A stretch of 64,000 bases of DNA from Comamonadaceae bacterium ALPHA2B (GTDB taxonomy: Bacteria > Pseudomonadota > Gammaproteobacteria > Burkholderiales > Burkholderiaceae_C): the NCBI GenBank assembly GCA_005503065.1, contig SCOE01000013.1, positions 1-64,000 of the forward strand, read 5' to 3'. The notes beneath the pieces were generated by a model that saw only the letters and a program-made list of their open reading frames with translations, had not been told where the DNA came from and did not search any database. A program made the translations under genes and the position numbers. Each line of letters opens with the position of its first letter. The first letter of the stretch is position 1. This document shows, piece by piece, positions 25,102-34,957 of this stretch.

Positions 25102-25662
25102 TCACTTGACCTGCTGCTTGCCCAGCTTGCGCGCCAGCGTGCGGCGGTGCATGCCCAGCCGGCGCGCGGTTTCGGAGATGTTGAAGCCGGTCTCGGCCAG
25201 CACCTGGTGGATGCGCTCCCACTCCAGGGTCTTGATCGAGGTCGAGCGGTTGGTCAACTCGACCTCCGTCGTGCCCTCGGCGCGCCCGAAGGCGGCCTCG
25301 ATGTCGTCGGTGTTCGACGGCTTGGCCAGGTAGTGGCAGGCGCCCAGCTTGATCGCCTCGACCGCGGTCGCGATGCTGGCGAAGCCCGTCAGCACGACGA
25401 TGAGCATGTCCTCGTCGTGCGCATGCAGCGCCTGCACGCAGGCCAGGCCCGAGGCTTCGCCCTGCAGCTTGAGGTCGACCACCGCGTAGCCGGGCGAGAA
25501 GGCGGGCAGCAGTGCCGTGACGTCTTCCAGGCTCGCGGCCACCTGCACCGCATAGCCGCGGCGCTCGAAGGAACGCGCCAGGGTGCGGGCGAAGGCCGCG
25601 TCGTCCTCGACGATGAGCAGGCTGCGGGTTGCTTCGGTGGCGTCGTCAGGCGGCATCGGCAT
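25102..25662 (-). CDS. regA: RegA/PrrA/ActR-type response regulator
   Basis: A 186-residue redox response regulator with a receiver domain (Asp63 in VVDLKLQG, Lys114 in YLAKPS) and a C-terminal Fis-type helix-turn-helix (GFNISETARRLGMHRRTLARKLGK), the compact layout of RegA/PrrA/RoxR. The linker contains EWERIHQVLAE, as in the family. Its ATG lies 17 bp inside the upstream kinase gene. Known RegA homologues control terminal oxidases, and this operon begins with a quinol oxidase. Only 6 bp separate its stop from the convergent glucosyltransferase stop. Confidence 0.93.
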   Translation of the reverse strand: MPMPPDDATEATRSLLIVEDDAAFARTLARSFERRGYAVQVAASLEDVTALLPAFSPGYAVVDLKLQGEASGLACVQALHAHDEDMLIVVLTGFASIATAVEAIKLGACHYLAKPSNTDDIEAAFGRAEGTTEVELTNRSTSIKTLEWERIHQVLAETGFNISETARRLGMHRRTLARKLGKQQVK

Positions 25663-27007
25663 CTTCTTCCTCGGCCAGTGCGATGGCGGCCAGCGGCAGG
25701 GTGATCTTCACTTCGGCGCCGCCTTCCTGCCGGTTGCGGGCGGTCACGCTGCCGCCCACCGTGCGCGCCACGTTCACCACCAGGAACAGTCCCAGACCAC
25801 CCCCCGGCCGGCCCTTGCTCGACTGGTAGGGCTTGCCCAGCTGCTGGAGCATCGCCGGCAGGAAGCCCGGCCCCTGGTCGGTCACGGTCAGCACCAGCGC
25901 GTCGCCTTCGCGGGCGGCGTCGAAGTGCAGGCCCTGCGGCGATGCCTCCAGCGCGTTGTCCAGCACGTTGCCCACCATCTGCCTGAGCGCGGAGTCGGAC
26001 ACGGCCGGCAGGTCCTGCCCAAAACGGTTGCTGTAGGCGAAGGCGGCGCCGGCCGACGGGCGGCGCCGGCGCCAGTCCTCCACCAGTTCGTCGAGGAATG
26101 TGCAGATGGTCGTTTCCTCGGACGATTCGCCGCGCGCCTCGCCGGCCGACAGCAGGATGCCGCTGACGATGGCCTTGCAGCGCTGCACCTGCGCTTCCAT
26201 CTCCGTGACCTCCTCGGCCAGTTCGGGGTCGGAGGTGAAGTGCGGCAAATGCTGCCAGTCGCCCAGGATCACGGCCAGCGTGGACAGCGGCGTGCCCAGC
26301 TCGTGCGCCGCGCCCGAGGCCAGCAGGCCCATGCGCACGATGTGCTCCTCTTCCGCCGCACGCTGCTGCAGGCGCGCCAGGTTGGCGTCGCGCGCACGCA
26401 GGTTGCCGGTGATGCGGCTGATGAAGGTGACCAGCAGCGCCGCGTTCAGCGCGAAGCACACCAGCATGCCGAGCATGTAGGGGCTCGCCAGGCCGCGGTA
26501 ATGGTCCAGCGGCAGCGGCAACGGCCGGCCGAAAAGCGCGAGCCCGGCGAAGCACAGCACGGTCACACCCACCACCGTCCACGTCGACCAGGGCTGCAGC
26601 AGGACGGCGCCCAGGATCACCTGCAGCAGGTACAGGAAGACGAAGGGGTTGGTCGCGCCGCCGCTGAGGTAGAGCTGCGCCGTGAGCATGCCGATGTCCA
26701 CCAGCAGCGCCACCATCAGCTCGGTGTTGGTCACCTCGCGACGGGTGCGCCAGCGCAGCAGGCTCAGCACGTTGAAGGCGACCAGGCAGCCCAGCACGAT
26801 CAGCATCTGCTCGATCGGGATGGGGATGCGGAAGCCGTAGTGGACGACCTCGATGGTGAAGACCTGGCCGAAGACGGCGATCCAGCGCAGCTGGATGAGC
26901 TGATGCAGGTTCTTCAGGCCCGTGGCCTTCTCGAGGCCGACGCTCGCGCCGGGGCCCAGCCGCGCCGGGGTGGCGCCGGCGAGCGGGTCAGGCGCGGCAG
27001 GGGTCAT
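25646..27007 (-). CDS. regB: RegB/PrrB-type redox sensor kinase
   Basis: A 453-residue kinase with six transmembrane helices. The invariant RegB heptapeptide GGxxNPF, which in RegB forms the quinone-sensing site, is at 116-122 (GGATNPF). The H-box has His235 in SGAAHELGTPLSTLAV, and the redox-active cysteine of the family is at Cys277 in QVQRCKAIV. ATPase motifs VGNVLDNALEASP, VTDQGPGF and GGGLGLFLVVNVARTVGG follow. It starts 4 bp inside the SURF1 gene and overlaps regA. All the residues known to sense redox state in RegB are present. Confidence 0.95.
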   Translation of the reverse strand: MTPAAPDPLAGATPARLGPGASVGLEKATGLKNLHQLIQLRWIAVFGQVFTIEVVHYGFRIPIPIEQMLIVLGCLVAFNVLSLLRWRTRREVTNTELMVALLVDIGMLTAQLYLSGGATNPFVFLYLLQVILGAVLLQPWSTWTVVGVTVLCFAGLALFGRPLPLPLDHYRGLASPYMLGMLVCFALNAALLVTFISRITGNLRARDANLARLQQRAAEEEHIVRMGLLASGAAHELGTPLSTLAVILGDWQHLPHFTSDPELAEEVTEMEAQVQRCKAIVSGILLSAGEARGESSEETTICTFLDELVEDWRRRRPSAGAAFAYSNRFGQDLPAVSDSALRQMVGNVLDNALEASPQGLHFDAAREGDALVLTVTDQGPGFLPAMLQQLGKPYQSSKGRPGGGLGLFLVVNVARTVGGSVTARNRQEGGAEVKITLPLAAIALAEEEDADAA

Positions 27008-27828
27008 GGGTGCGGTGCGGGCGAGTCGGAGTCCGCATTGTCGCCAGCCGCGCCGGGGGCCCGGTCGGCGCGGCGCACATACCACCCTGCGGCGGCGGCC
27101 ATCAGGGCCAGGCCGTACCAGGTGATGGCGTAGACGAGGTGGTTGTTGCTGAAGCGGATGACGGTGAGGCCGGGCACCGGCGAGGCATCGGCCGCAGCGC
27201 CGGGCGCGGCCTCGGCATCGACGAAGTAGGGCGCCACGCGGTCCGCGGGCAGGCCGCGGGCGGCGGCAATGGCCGCGACGTCGCGCGAATGCCAGCGGTC
27301 GGCGGCGGGGTCGTTGTGGCGCAGGAAGCCGCCACCCGGCTCGCTGAGGCGCAGCAGGCCCTGCACATGGACCTCTCCGGCCGGCGGTGGCGATCGGCGG
27401 CCCGGGTCGCGCCGCTCGGGCGGCACGAAGCCGCGGTTGACGAGCACCAGCGTGCCGTCGGCGCGTTGCAGCGGCGTCAGCACCCAGAAGCCGGCTCCGC
27501 GCTCGGTGCTGGCCTGGACGAGGGCCTCCTTGTCGTGCAGGAACCGCCCATCGAGGGCCACGCGCAGGTACTCGTCGGCATCGCGATCGATCGCCGGCCA
27601 TTGTGGCGGGGCAGGGGGCGCAACCGGTGCTGCATGCACCCGCGCATCCACGCGGGCGATCAGGGCCTGCTTCCAGGCAAGGCGCTGGAGCTGCCAGGTG
27701 CCGAGCGCCGCGAACAGCACGAAGAAGAAGGCCGCCCCGGCCTGCATCGCCCACCTTGCGGCGCGGCTGCGGCGGGGGCGGCCCGTGGGTCCGGCGCCCT
27801 GCGGGGCGGCCGGGACGGCGGGCGGCAC
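27004..27828 (-). CDS. SURF1-family oxidase assembly protein
   Basis: A protein of about 274 residues with the SURF1 layout: an N-terminal transmembrane helix (AGAAFFFVLFAALGTWQLQRLAWKQ, whose GTWQLQR is the family signature), a periplasmic domain with LVNRGFVPPERRD, and a C-terminal helix (NNHLVYAITWYGLALMAAAAGWYV, including the signature NNHLxYAxTWYGLA). SURF1 proteins aid heme insertion into heme-copper oxidases. The true start is uncertain: GTG 27828 is used, TTG 27834 overlaps the cyoD stop, and the first ATG further upstream lies within cyoD. It fits between cyoD and regB. Confidence 0.87.
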   Translation of the reverse strand: MPPAVPAAPQGAGPTGRPRRSRAARWAMQAGAAFFFVLFAALGTWQLQRLAWKQALIARVDARVHAAPVAPPAPPQWPAIDRDADEYLRVALDGRFLHDKEALVQASTERGAGFWVLTPLQRADGTLVLVNRGFVPPERRDPGRRSPPPAGEVHVQGLLRLSEPGGGFLRHNDPAADRWHSRDVAAIAAARGLPADRVAPYFVDAEAAPGAAADASPVPGLTVIRFSNNHLVYAITWYGLALMAAAAGWYVRRADRAPGAAGDNADSDSPAPHP

Positions 27829-27830
27829 CG

Positions 27831-28229
27831 TCAACTGCCCATGCCCGAGGCCGGGTGCATCGGCATCATGTTGGTGTTCATGTGGAACATCACCCACAGC
27901 GTGCCGGCGATCGCGATCGCGACGAACACGACCGTGAAGATGGTGGACAGCATCGTCCAGCCGCCCTCGACCTTGCCGTTCATGTGCAGGAAGAACACCA
28001 TGTGCACGAGGATCTGCACCACCGCGAAGGCGCCCAGCACCAACACCGCCACCGTGCGGTCGGCGATGACGTTGTTCATCACCAGCCAGAAGGGGATCGC
28101 GGTGAGCACGATCGACAGCACGAAGCCGATCATGTAGCCGGAGAAGGTGCTGTGCGGCCCCTCGTCGTGGCCGTGGTGGTCGTCGTGGTGCGCGGCGGCG
28201 TCGGCGGTGTGCGTGGGGTGGGCGCTCAT
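27831..28229 (-). CDS. cyoD: Cytochrome o ubiquinol oxidase subunit IV
   Basis: A 132-residue subunit IV. A His/Asp-rich N-terminal tail (HHDDHHGHDEG) precedes three transmembrane helices starting STFSGYMIGFVLSIVLTAIPFWLVM, then VLVLGAFAVVQILVHMVFFLHMNG and TIFTVVFVAIAIAGTLWVMFHMN. These are all conserved in CyoD. The C-terminus is rich in Met and His (HMNTNMMPMHPASGMGS). The start overlaps the cyoC stop. Confidence 0.95.
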   Translation of the reverse strand: MSAHPTHTADAAAHHDDHHGHDEGPHSTFSGYMIGFVLSIVLTAIPFWLVMNNVIADRTVAVLVLGAFAVVQILVHMVFFLHMNGKVEGGWTMLSTIFTVVFVAIAIAGTLWVMFHMNTNMMPMHPASGMGS

Positions 28230-28849
28230 CACAGCACTCCCATGAGGTAGACGAAGGTGAAGACGCCGATCCAGACGACGTCCAGGAAGTGCCAGAACAT
28301 CGACAGGCACATCAGGCGCCGCTTGTTCTCGTGGATCAGGCCGTGCTTGGCGATCTGGATCATCAGCACCACCAGCCAGATGGTGCCGAAGGTCACGTGC
28401 AGGCCGTGGGTGCCGACCAGGGCGAAGAAGGCCGACAGGAAGGCGCTGCTCTGCGGCGTGGCGCCTTCGTGGATGAGGTGGTGGAACTCGTACAGCTCCA
28501 GCCCCAGGAAGCACAGGCCGAACAGGCCCGTGATCACCAGCCAACCCAGCGTGCCGCCGACCTTGTTCTGCTGCTTCTGCAGCATGGCGAAGCCGAAGGT
28601 GATGGACGACAGCAGCAGGAAGGCCGTGTTGATGGCCACCAGCTTCAGGTCGAAGAGCTCGGCGCCGCCCGGGCCGCCGGCATAGTTGCGGCCGAGCACG
28701 CCGTAGGTCGCGAAGAGCGCCGCGAAGATCAGGCAGTCGCTCATCAGGTAGAGCCAGAAGCCCAGCGCGGTGCCGTTCTCCGGGTGCGGCTCGTCCGCGA
28801 GGTGGTAGGCGCGCGCGGCGCCGTCGGCGGTGGATGCGAGGTCAGACAT
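28229..28849 (-). CDS. cyoC: Cytochrome o ubiquinol oxidase subunit III
   Basis: A 206-residue subunit III with five transmembrane helices and the family sequences [59 protein letters not shown] and [22 protein letters not shown]. The length equals E. coli CyoC. It overlaps cyoB by 8 bp. Confidence 0.97.
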   Translation of the reverse strand: MSDLASTADGAARAYHLADEPHPENGTALGFWLYLMSDCLIFAALFATYGVLGRNYAGGPGGAELFDLKLVAINTAFLLLSSITFGFAMLQKQQNKVGGTLGWLVITGLFGLCFLGLELYEFHHLIHEGATPQSSAFLSAFFALVGTHGLHVTFGTIWLVVLMIQIAKHGLIHENKRRLMCLSMFWHFLDVVWIGVFTFVYLMGVL

Positions 28850-30854
28850 GGCTTGCCAGGAGCTGGGTGCGCGCGTTCTCTGTGGCGACCACTTCGGACG
28901 CCGGGATGTAGAAGTCGCGCTTGTAGTTGAAGGTGTGGACGATCGCGGCCAGGATGGTGGCGGCGAAGGAGGCCGCGGCCAGCGGCCACATGTGCCAGAT
29001 CAGCGCGAAGCCGCAGACCATCGACAGCACCGAGATCACCACGCCCGAGGCGGTGTTCTTGGGCATGTGGATCGACTTGAAGCCTTCCAGCGGACGGCGG
29101 TAGCCGTTGCCCTTCATGTCCCACCAGGCGTCGAGGTCGTGCACCACGGGGGTGAAGGCGAAGTTGTACTGCGGCGGCGGCGAGGACGTGGCCCATTCGA
29201 GCGTGCGGCCGTTCCACGGGTCGCCCGTCGTGTCGCGCAGCTGGTCGCGCCGGCGGAAGCTCACGTACAGCTGGATCAGGAAGCTGCCGATGCCCAGTGC
29301 CACGAGCAGGGCACCGAAGGCCGCGATCTGGAACCAGATCTGCAGGGACGGGTCCTCGAAGTGGTTGGCACGGCGCGTGACGCCCATCAGGCCCAGCACG
29401 TACAGCGGGGTGAAGGCGACCCAGAAGCCCACCAGCCAGAACCAGAAGGAGCACTTGCCCCAGAACTCGTCGAGCTTGAAGCCGAAGGCCTTGGGGAACC
29501 AGTAGTTGATGCCGGCGAACATGGCGAACACCACGCCGCCGATGATCACGTTGTGGAAGTGCGCGATCAGGAACAGGCTGTTGTGCAGCACGAAGTCGGC
29601 CGGCGGCACGGCCAGCAGCACGCCCGTCATGCCGCCGATGGCGAAGGTGCACATGAAGCCCACCGTCCACAGCATCGGCACGGTGAAGCGGATGCGGCCG
29701 CGGTACATGGTGAAGAGCCAGTTGAAGATCTTCGCGCCGGTCGGGATCGAGATGATCATCGTCGTGATCCCGAAGAAGGAGTTCACGCTGGCGCCCGAGC
29801 CCATGGTGAAGAAGTGGTGCAGCCACACCAGGTACGACAGGATGGTGATACACACCGTCGCATAGACCATCGAGGTGTAGCCGAAAAGGCGCTTGCCGCT
29901 GAAGGTGGCCACGACTTCCGAGAACACGCCGAAGGCCGGCAGCACCAGGATGTAGACCTCGGGGTGGCCCCAGATCCAGATCAGGTTCACGTACAGCATC
30001 GGGTTGCCGCCCAGATGGTTCGTGAAGAAGTTGGTGCCCAGGTAGCGGTCCAGCGACATGAAGACCAGCGCCGCCGTCAGGATCGGGAAAGAGGCCACGA
30101 TCAGCGCGTTGGTGCACAGCGAGGTCCAGGTGAAGATGGGCATCTTCATCAGGTCCATGCCCGGTGCGCGCATCTTCACGATGGTCACCAGCAGGTTGAT
30201 GCCGGAGAGCGTGGTGCCGACCCCCGCGATCTGCAAGGCCCAGATGTAGTAGTCGAGCCCGACCCCCGGGTTCTGGTTGCCCAGCATCGACAGCGCCAGC
30301 CAGCCGGCCGTGGAGAACTCGCCCAGGAACAGCGACAGCATCACCAGCACGGCGCCGGCGGTGGTCATCCAGAAGCTGAAGTTGTTCAGGAAGGGGAAGG
30401 CCACGTCGCGCGCGCCGATCTGCAGCGGCACGAGGTAGTTCATCAGGCCCGTCACCAGCGGCATGGCGACGAAGAAGATCATGATCACGCCGTGGGCGGT
30501 GAAGACCTGGTCGTAGTGGTGCGGCGGCAGGTAGCCCATGTTGTCGCCGAAGGCCATGGCCTGCTGCAGCCGCATCATGATGGCGTCGGAGAAGCCGCGC
30601 AGCAGCATCACGATGCCCAGCACCATGTACATCACGCCGATCTTCTTGTGGTCGATGCTGCAGAACCAGTCGCGCCAGAGCGTGCCCCAGAGACGGAATT
30701 TGGTGATCAGCGCGAGCACGGCGATGCCGCCGAGCACCACGGCGATGAAGGTCCACAGCAGGATGGGCTCGTGCGCCATGGGAATCGAATCCCAGGTGAT
30801 GCGCCCCAGGAGCCAGTGGGCGGGCGCGGCGGGCCCAGACGATTGTTCAGACAT
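28842..30854 (-). CDS. cyoB: Cytochrome o ubiquinol oxidase subunit I
   Basis: A 670-residue catalytic subunit of the bo3-type, proton-pumping quinol oxidase. Heme and copper ligands are visible: [11 protein letters not shown] (low-spin heme), [15 protein letters not shown] (CuB His and the cross-linked Tyr), HHFFTMG (CuB His pair) and HFHNVIIGG (heme o3 and heme b His). The quinone-site segment before the first His (PPHHYDQVF) is retained. It has the long 15-helix form of CyoB with N- and C-terminal extensions. The partner genes for subunits II, III and IV surround it; no cyoE (heme O synthase) is in the window. Confidence 0.98.
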   Translation of the reverse strand: MSEQSSGPAAPAHWLLGRITWDSIPMAHEPILLWTFIAVVLGGIAVLALITKFRLWGTLWRDWFCSIDHKKIGVMYMVLGIVMLLRGFSDAIMMRLQQAMAFGDNMGYLPPHHYDQVFTAHGVIMIFFVAMPLVTGLMNYLVPLQIGARDVAFPFLNNFSFWMTTAGAVLVMLSLFLGEFSTAGWLALSMLGNQNPGVGLDYYIWALQIAGVGTTLSGINLLVTIVKMRAPGMDLMKMPIFTWTSLCTNALIVASFPILTAALVFMSLDRYLGTNFFTNHLGGNPMLYVNLIWIWGHPEVYILVLPAFGVFSEVVATFSGKRLFGYTSMVYATVCITILSYLVWLHHFFTMGSGASVNSFFGITTMIISIPTGAKIFNWLFTMYRGRIRFTVPMLWTVGFMCTFAIGGMTGVLLAVPPADFVLHNSLFLIAHFHNVIIGGVVFAMFAGINYWFPKAFGFKLDEFWGKCSFWFWLVGFWVAFTPLYVLGLMGVTRRANHFEDPSLQIWFQIAAFGALLVALGIGSFLIQLYVSFRRRDQLRDTTGDPWNGRTLEWATSSPPPQYNFAFTPVVHDLDAWWDMKGNGYRRPLEGFKSIHMPKNTASGVVISVLSMVCGFALIWHMWPLAAASFAATILAAIVHTFNYKRDFYIPASEVVATENARTQLLASHV

Positions 30855-30919
30855 GACGGTTCACTCTTTCGGCGATGCGGGCGCCAGGGGCACCGGTCTC
30901 TTCCGACGACAAAGAAGGA

Positions 30920-31939
30920 CTACTTGGCGGTGGCGCCGGCGGGCATCGAATGTCCGCCGTGGGCCTTGTCGGGCTGGGCCTCGCGCACCTGGTCGGGCGT
31001 GCGCCCGGCCATGGCACCCCGGTTGCCCTGGCGCGCGGCATCCTGTGCCATCGTGGCGTGCATGCAGGGCTTGCCTTCCTCGACGCACATGTTCAGCACG
31101 CGCTCGAACAGGCCGGGCTCGACCGATGCGAAGCGCGCCACCGGGTTGCGCTCGCTGGGCTTGGCCAGTTCAAGGTAGCTGGCGCGCGTGAGGGCCTTGC
31201 CCTCGGACTTGTTCTGGGCGACCCACTTGGCAAAGTCGTCCTGGCTCAGGCCGTGGAACTTGAATGTCATGCCAGAGAAGCCGGAGCCGCTGTAGTGCGA
31301 GGACATGCCGCGGTAGACGCCCGGCTTGTTGATGACCGCGTTCAGTTCGGTCTGCATGCCCGGCATGGTGTAGATCATGCCGGCCAGATCGGGCACGTAG
31401 AACGCGTTCATCGTCGTGCTCGAGGTCAGCCTGAAGCGGATCGGCCGATCGACCGGTGCCGCCAGCTCATTGACGGTGGCGATGCCCTGCTCGGGGTAGA
31501 AGAAGAGCCACTTCCAGTCCAGCGACACGACCTCGACCTCCAGCGGCTTGACACCCTCGGGCACCGGCTTGCCGGCGGCAATGCGGTCCAGCGGGCGGTA
31601 CGGGTCGAGCAGGTGGGTGCCGATCCAGGTGAGGGCGCCCAGCGCGATGATGATGACCAGGGGCGCGGCCCAGATCACGAGCTCGAGCTGGGTGGAATGA
31701 TCCCAATCGGGCTGGTAGTCGGCCTCCTTGTTCGACGCACGGTAGCGCCAGGCGAAGAACAGGGTCAGCGCGATCACCGGGACGATGATCAGCAGCATCA
31801 GCACGGTGGACGCGACCACGAGGCGGCCCTGCTGGGCCGCGACATCGCCGGCGGGGTTCAGCACCACGGCGTTGCAGCCCGCCAGCAAGGTGGCGAGCGC
31901 GAGGAGGGGCGCGGCGCGGAGGCTCTTCGGGAAAGGCAT
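30920..31939 (-). CDS. cyoA: Cytochrome o ubiquinol oxidase subunit II
   Basis: A 339-residue lipoprotein subunit with a signal ending in the lipobox LAGC (Cys22) and two transmembrane helices (about 42-65 and 85-108). The periplasmic cupredoxin-like domain contains FYVPDLAGMIYTMPGMQTEL and SGSGFSGMTFKFHGLSQDDFAKWV, the CyoA features. The CuA ligands of cytochrome c oxidases are absent, as expected for a quinol oxidase. The C-terminal region has extra Met/His-rich tail. It is the first gene of the seven-gene operon and is divergent from the MHS transporter. Confidence 0.96.
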   Translation of the reverse strand: MPFPKSLRAAPLLALATLLAGCNAVVLNPAGDVAAQQGRLVVASTVLMLLIIVPVIALTLFFAWRYRASNKEADYQPDWDHSTQLELVIWAAPLVIIIALGALTWIGTHLLDPYRPLDRIAAGKPVPEGVKPLEVEVVSLDWKWLFFYPEQGIATVNELAAPVDRPIRFRLTSSTTMNAFYVPDLAGMIYTMPGMQTELNAVINKPGVYRGMSSHYSGSGFSGMTFKFHGLSQDDFAKWVAQNKSEGKALTRASYLELAKPSERNPVARFASVEPGLFERVLNMCVEEGKPCMHATMAQDAARQGNRGAMAGRTPDQVREAQPDKAHGGHSMPAGATAK

Positions 31940-32115
31940 GCGGAGCGATCAGGGGTGTGGCCCCGCCAAGGGAAAGCGCGGGTTGCCGGAAGGCGCAAAA
32001 TGTATGCCGAATGCGGGTTTCCGGCGATTGGACGTTTTGTCCTATGGCGCCCGAGGCCCGAAGGTGCGACTCTCCGACGTTGGAATGCCCGCAATCTAGA
32101 CCCGACTCACGCAAG

Positions 32116-33435
32116 ATGTCCAGCATCAGCCACGCCATCACCGATTCTCCGGCGAAGCCCTCGAACCAGCATGGCGACCACCATGTCGCCCCAGGGGAGA
32201 TCGCCGTCGGCGTCGTCATCGGGCGTGCGTCCGAGTATTTCGACTTCTTCGTCTACGGCATCGCCTCGGTGCTGGTGTTCCCGGCCCTGTTCTTTCCCTT
32301 CGAGCAACGGCTGGAGGGCACGCTGTACGCGTTTGCGATCTTCGCGCTGGCCTTCATCGCACGGCCCTTCGGCACCGTCATTTCCATGGCCGTCCAGCGG
32401 CGCTGGGGCATGGCGACCAAGCTGACCATCGCGCTGTTCCTGCTCGGCACCTCGACGGTGGGCATCGCCTTCCTGCCCAGCTACGAATCGATCGGCGTCA
32501 CGGCCATCGTGCTGCTGTCGATCTTCCGCATCGGCCAGGGGCTGGCGCTGGGCGGCTCCTGGGACGGGCTGCCGTCGCTGCTGGCACTGAGTGCCCCCGA
32601 GGGCCGCCGGGGCTGGTACGCCATGCTGGGTCAGCTCGGCGCGCCGGTGGGCTTCATCCTGGCCAGCGCGCTGTTCACCTTTCTGTACGGCAGCCTGTCG
32701 CTGGAGGACTTCCTCTCCTGGGGCTGGCGCTACCCCTTCTTCTGCGCCTTCGCGATCAACGTGGTGGCGCTCTTCGCCCGTCTGCGCCTGGTGGTCACAC
32801 CCGAATACCAGGAACTTCTCACCGAACGCGAACTGGCGCCGGTGGGCGTGGCGGAGCTGGTGCGCACGCGGGGCTTCAGCCTCGTGATCGGCGCCTTCGC
32901 CGCGCTGGCCAGCTATGCGCTGTTCCACCTGATCACGGTGTTCCCGCTGTCGTGGATCCGCCTGTATTCGGAGCAGTCCATCACCGCCTTCCTGGGCATC
33001 CAGATCATCGGCGGCTTCCTGGTGGCGGGCGGCATCGTGGCCTCGGGCTGGATCGCCGACAAATACGGCCGCCGCTACACCCTCGGATCGCTGGCGGCGC
33101 TGATCGCCGTGTTCAGCGGCTTCGCGCCCACGCTGCTCAACGGCGGCACGCTGGGGCAGGACGTGTTCATCCTGCTGGGTTCCGTCGTGCTGGGCCTGTC
33201 CTACGGCCAGGCCGCCGGTGCCGTGACCTCGAACTTCGGCTCGCGCTACCGCTACACCGGCGCAGCGCTCACGGCCGACTTCGCGTGGCTGATCGGCGCC
33301 GCTTTCGCGCCGCTGGTGGCGTTGGGCCTGTCGGCCCACTTCGGCCTGGGCTACCTCAGCCTGTACCTGCTGTCGGGCGCGGTCTGCACGCTGGGCGCAC
33401 TGCGGCTGAACAAGGCCTTGGAAGCGCGCGACTGA
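32116..33435 (+). CDS. MFS transporter, metabolite:H+ symporter type
   Basis: A 439-residue 12-helix transporter. The MHS-type start (GVVIGRASEYFDFFVYGIASVLVFPALFFP) is followed by the loop FARLRL and the second-half signature SGWIADKYGRRYTLG. The family includes ProP, KgtP and ShiA, which move organic acids or betaines with protons. The substrate cannot be told. ATG 32116 (MSSISHAITD) has a weak ribosome site, but upstream residues read across the cyoA promoter region. Confidence 0.9.
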   Translation: MSSISHAITDSPAKPSNQHGDHHVAPGEIAVGVVIGRASEYFDFFVYGIASVLVFPALFFPFEQRLEGTLYAFAIFALAFIARPFGTVISMAVQRRWGMATKLTIALFLLGTSTVGIAFLPSYESIGVTAIVLLSIFRIGQGLALGGSWDGLPSLLALSAPEGRRGWYAMLGQLGAPVGFILASALFTFLYGSLSLEDFLSWGWRYPFFCAFAINVVALFARLRLVVTPEYQELLTERELAPVGVAELVRTRGFSLVIGAFAALASYALFHLITVFPLSWIRLYSEQSITAFLGIQIIGGFLVAGGIVASGWIADKYGRRYTLGSLAALIAVFSGFAPTLLNGGTLGQDVFILLGSVVLGLSYGQAAGAVTSNFGSRYRYTGAALTADFAWLIGAAFAPLVALGLSAHFGLGYLSLYLLSGAVCTLGALRLNKALEARD

Positions 33436-33451
33436 GCCTGGTGGCCGCGGC

Positions 33452-34540
33452 TCAGGGCAGCCGCGCGCGCACCGCTTCGGCCAGTGCCGTGACGCTCAGG
33501 GGCGCCGATCCTTCGGCCTTGTTGTTGATCGTCACATAAGCGGGCTGGGCAGCGCCGACCGTGCCGGCGATGACGCGGGCCAGTGCCTCGCGCGTGTCCA
33601 TGTCCGGATCGATCAGGCGGTCGAACGGCTCGTACAGACCCTTGGCCTCCTCGTAGCCGAAAGCGCCATGCTTGCGGTTCAGGTTCCAGCGGCAGACCAG
33701 CGGGCCGGGCCACAGCGCGCGCAGCAGCGGGATCTGCTCGTGGATGGGCGGCAGCTTGGGATGCAGGCCCAGGCAGTAGGTGGCGCCGGCGTCGCGCAGC
33801 ACGGCGACCAACTCGGGCGTCAGCCATTCGGGATTGCGCACTTCCACCGCCACCACGGCATCGGGCGCGGCGGGCCTGAGGGGCGGCAGGGCGCGCAGCA
33901 TGATCGCCAGGCGATCCAGCAGTTCCGGCATCCGGGCGAGGAACGCGGCGGGCAGGGGGCTGAGTTGGAACACCAGCGCGCCGATGCGTGCGCCCAGCCC
34001 CTCGATGGCCGGTGCGACGAATTGCTCCACGGCCAGGATGGGGTCCAGGAAAGCGGGATTCGGCTGCATGCCCCGGCCGTCCTCGCCGCGCACCAAGGCG
34101 TCGGCGACCAGGCTCGGTGCCTTGACCACGAAGCGGAAGTCGTCGGGCACCTGGGCGGCATAGCCGGCGAACTGGCTGGCGGTGAGCGGACGGTAGAAGC
34201 TGCGGTCCAGGCTCACGCTGCGCAGCAGGGGGTGGCGCGCATAGGCGGCCAGCCCGTGCCGCGACAGCACCGGCTGCGCGTACTCACGGTCCCAGACGAG
34301 CCCGGCCCAGCCCGGGAAGTGCCAGGACGAGGTGCCCAGGTGCAGGGCGCGGGGCAGGGCGGCAGCCAGCACTTGCAACGACTCGGGCACGGCGGCGGCC
34401 TGCACGCGCTGCGCCGTGGTGGCGGCGCGTTGCCACGCACCGGCGGCCCGCGGCCCGGGGTCCGTGGCGGGCGAGGGTGTCGGCGCGTCGTCGAAGAGGG
34501 AATCCTGGAGGCCGGGCATGCGAGCCGCATTCTCTTTCAT
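33452..34540 (-). CDS. DUF72 domain protein (YecE-like)
   Basis: A 362-residue protein of the DUF72 TIM-barrel-like family. It shows LHLGTSSWHFPGWAGLVWD, a central FRFVVKAPSLV, the FQLSPLPAAFLARMPELLDRLA segment, VAVEVRNPEWL and C-terminal TINNKAEGSAPLS. Function is unknown. A Pro/Ala-rich N-terminal 60 residues is unlike shorter homologues. The start is probably ATG 34540 (MKENAARM); ATG 34519 (MPGLQDSLF) is also possible. It ends 16 bp from the convergent MHS transporter gene. Confidence 0.88.
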   Translation of the reverse strand: MKENAARMPGLQDSLFDDAPTPSPATDPGPRAAGAWQRAATTAQRVQAAAVPESLQVLAAALPRALHLGTSSWHFPGWAGLVWDREYAQPVLSRHGLAAYARHPLLRSVSLDRSFYRPLTASQFAGYAAQVPDDFRFVVKAPSLVADALVRGEDGRGMQPNPAFLDPILAVEQFVAPAIEGLGARIGALVFQLSPLPAAFLARMPELLDRLAIMLRALPPLRPAAPDAVVAVEVRNPEWLTPELVAVLRDAGATYCLGLHPKLPPIHEQIPLLRALWPGPLVCRWNLNRKHGAFGYEEAKGLYEPFDRLIDPDMDTREALARVIAGTVGAAQPAYVTINNKAEGSAPLSVTALAEAVRARLP

Positions 34541-34724
34541 CAACAAAAGCGCCCGGAGCACCCACGCACCGTGATCCGCCTGCTATCGATATCGGAGCGG
34601 CCGCCAAGCGTTCGGCGGGGGGACAATGGCGGCACGCCACTTCGCCGCGGGCGTACCGCCATGCAGATGCCCTTGCCGTTCACGTCGCCCTCGCACTCCC
34701 TTTGCCGTACCAAGGCCTGATCGC

Positions 34725-34949
34725 ATGCGCACCCTCGGTCTCATCGGCCTGGTCCTGGCCCTGCTCATCGTCGGCTTCACGATGAAAAAGCAACTGGCGA
34801 CGGTGGCGCCCTCGACAACACCGGCCGGCATGGCAGGCGAGGGCGCGGCGCCGACCGTGCGCGCGCAGAGCCAGCAGATCCAGCAGCAGATCAAGCAGCA
34901 ACTGGACGCGACCATGAGCCAGCCGCGCCCGATGCCGGACGACAATTGA
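34725..34949 (+). CDS. Small membrane-anchored protein
   Basis: A 74-residue protein with one N-terminal hydrophobic helix (MRTLGLIGLVLALLIVGFTM) and a Gln-rich coiled-coil-like tail (AQSQQIQQQIKQQLDATM). No family recognised. Position just before tadA, with the stop overlapping an in-frame TTG of tadA, suggests co-transcription. Confidence 0.65.
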   Translation: MRTLGLIGLVLALLIVGFTMKKQLATVAPSTTPAGMAGEGAAPTVRAQSQQIQQQIKQQLDATMSQPRPMPDDN

Positions 34950-34957
34950 CCGATCAC

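Noticed and set aside
28830-31178. Very long plus-strand reading frame opposite cyoA/cyoB
   Set aside because: The product is a run of His, Asp, Val and Arg with no motif; it is the shadow of the oxidase genes.
34573-34590. GCTATCGATATCGGAGC as a further copy of the dispersed repeat
   Set aside because: Only part of the stem matches and the long arm is missing, so it was not counted.
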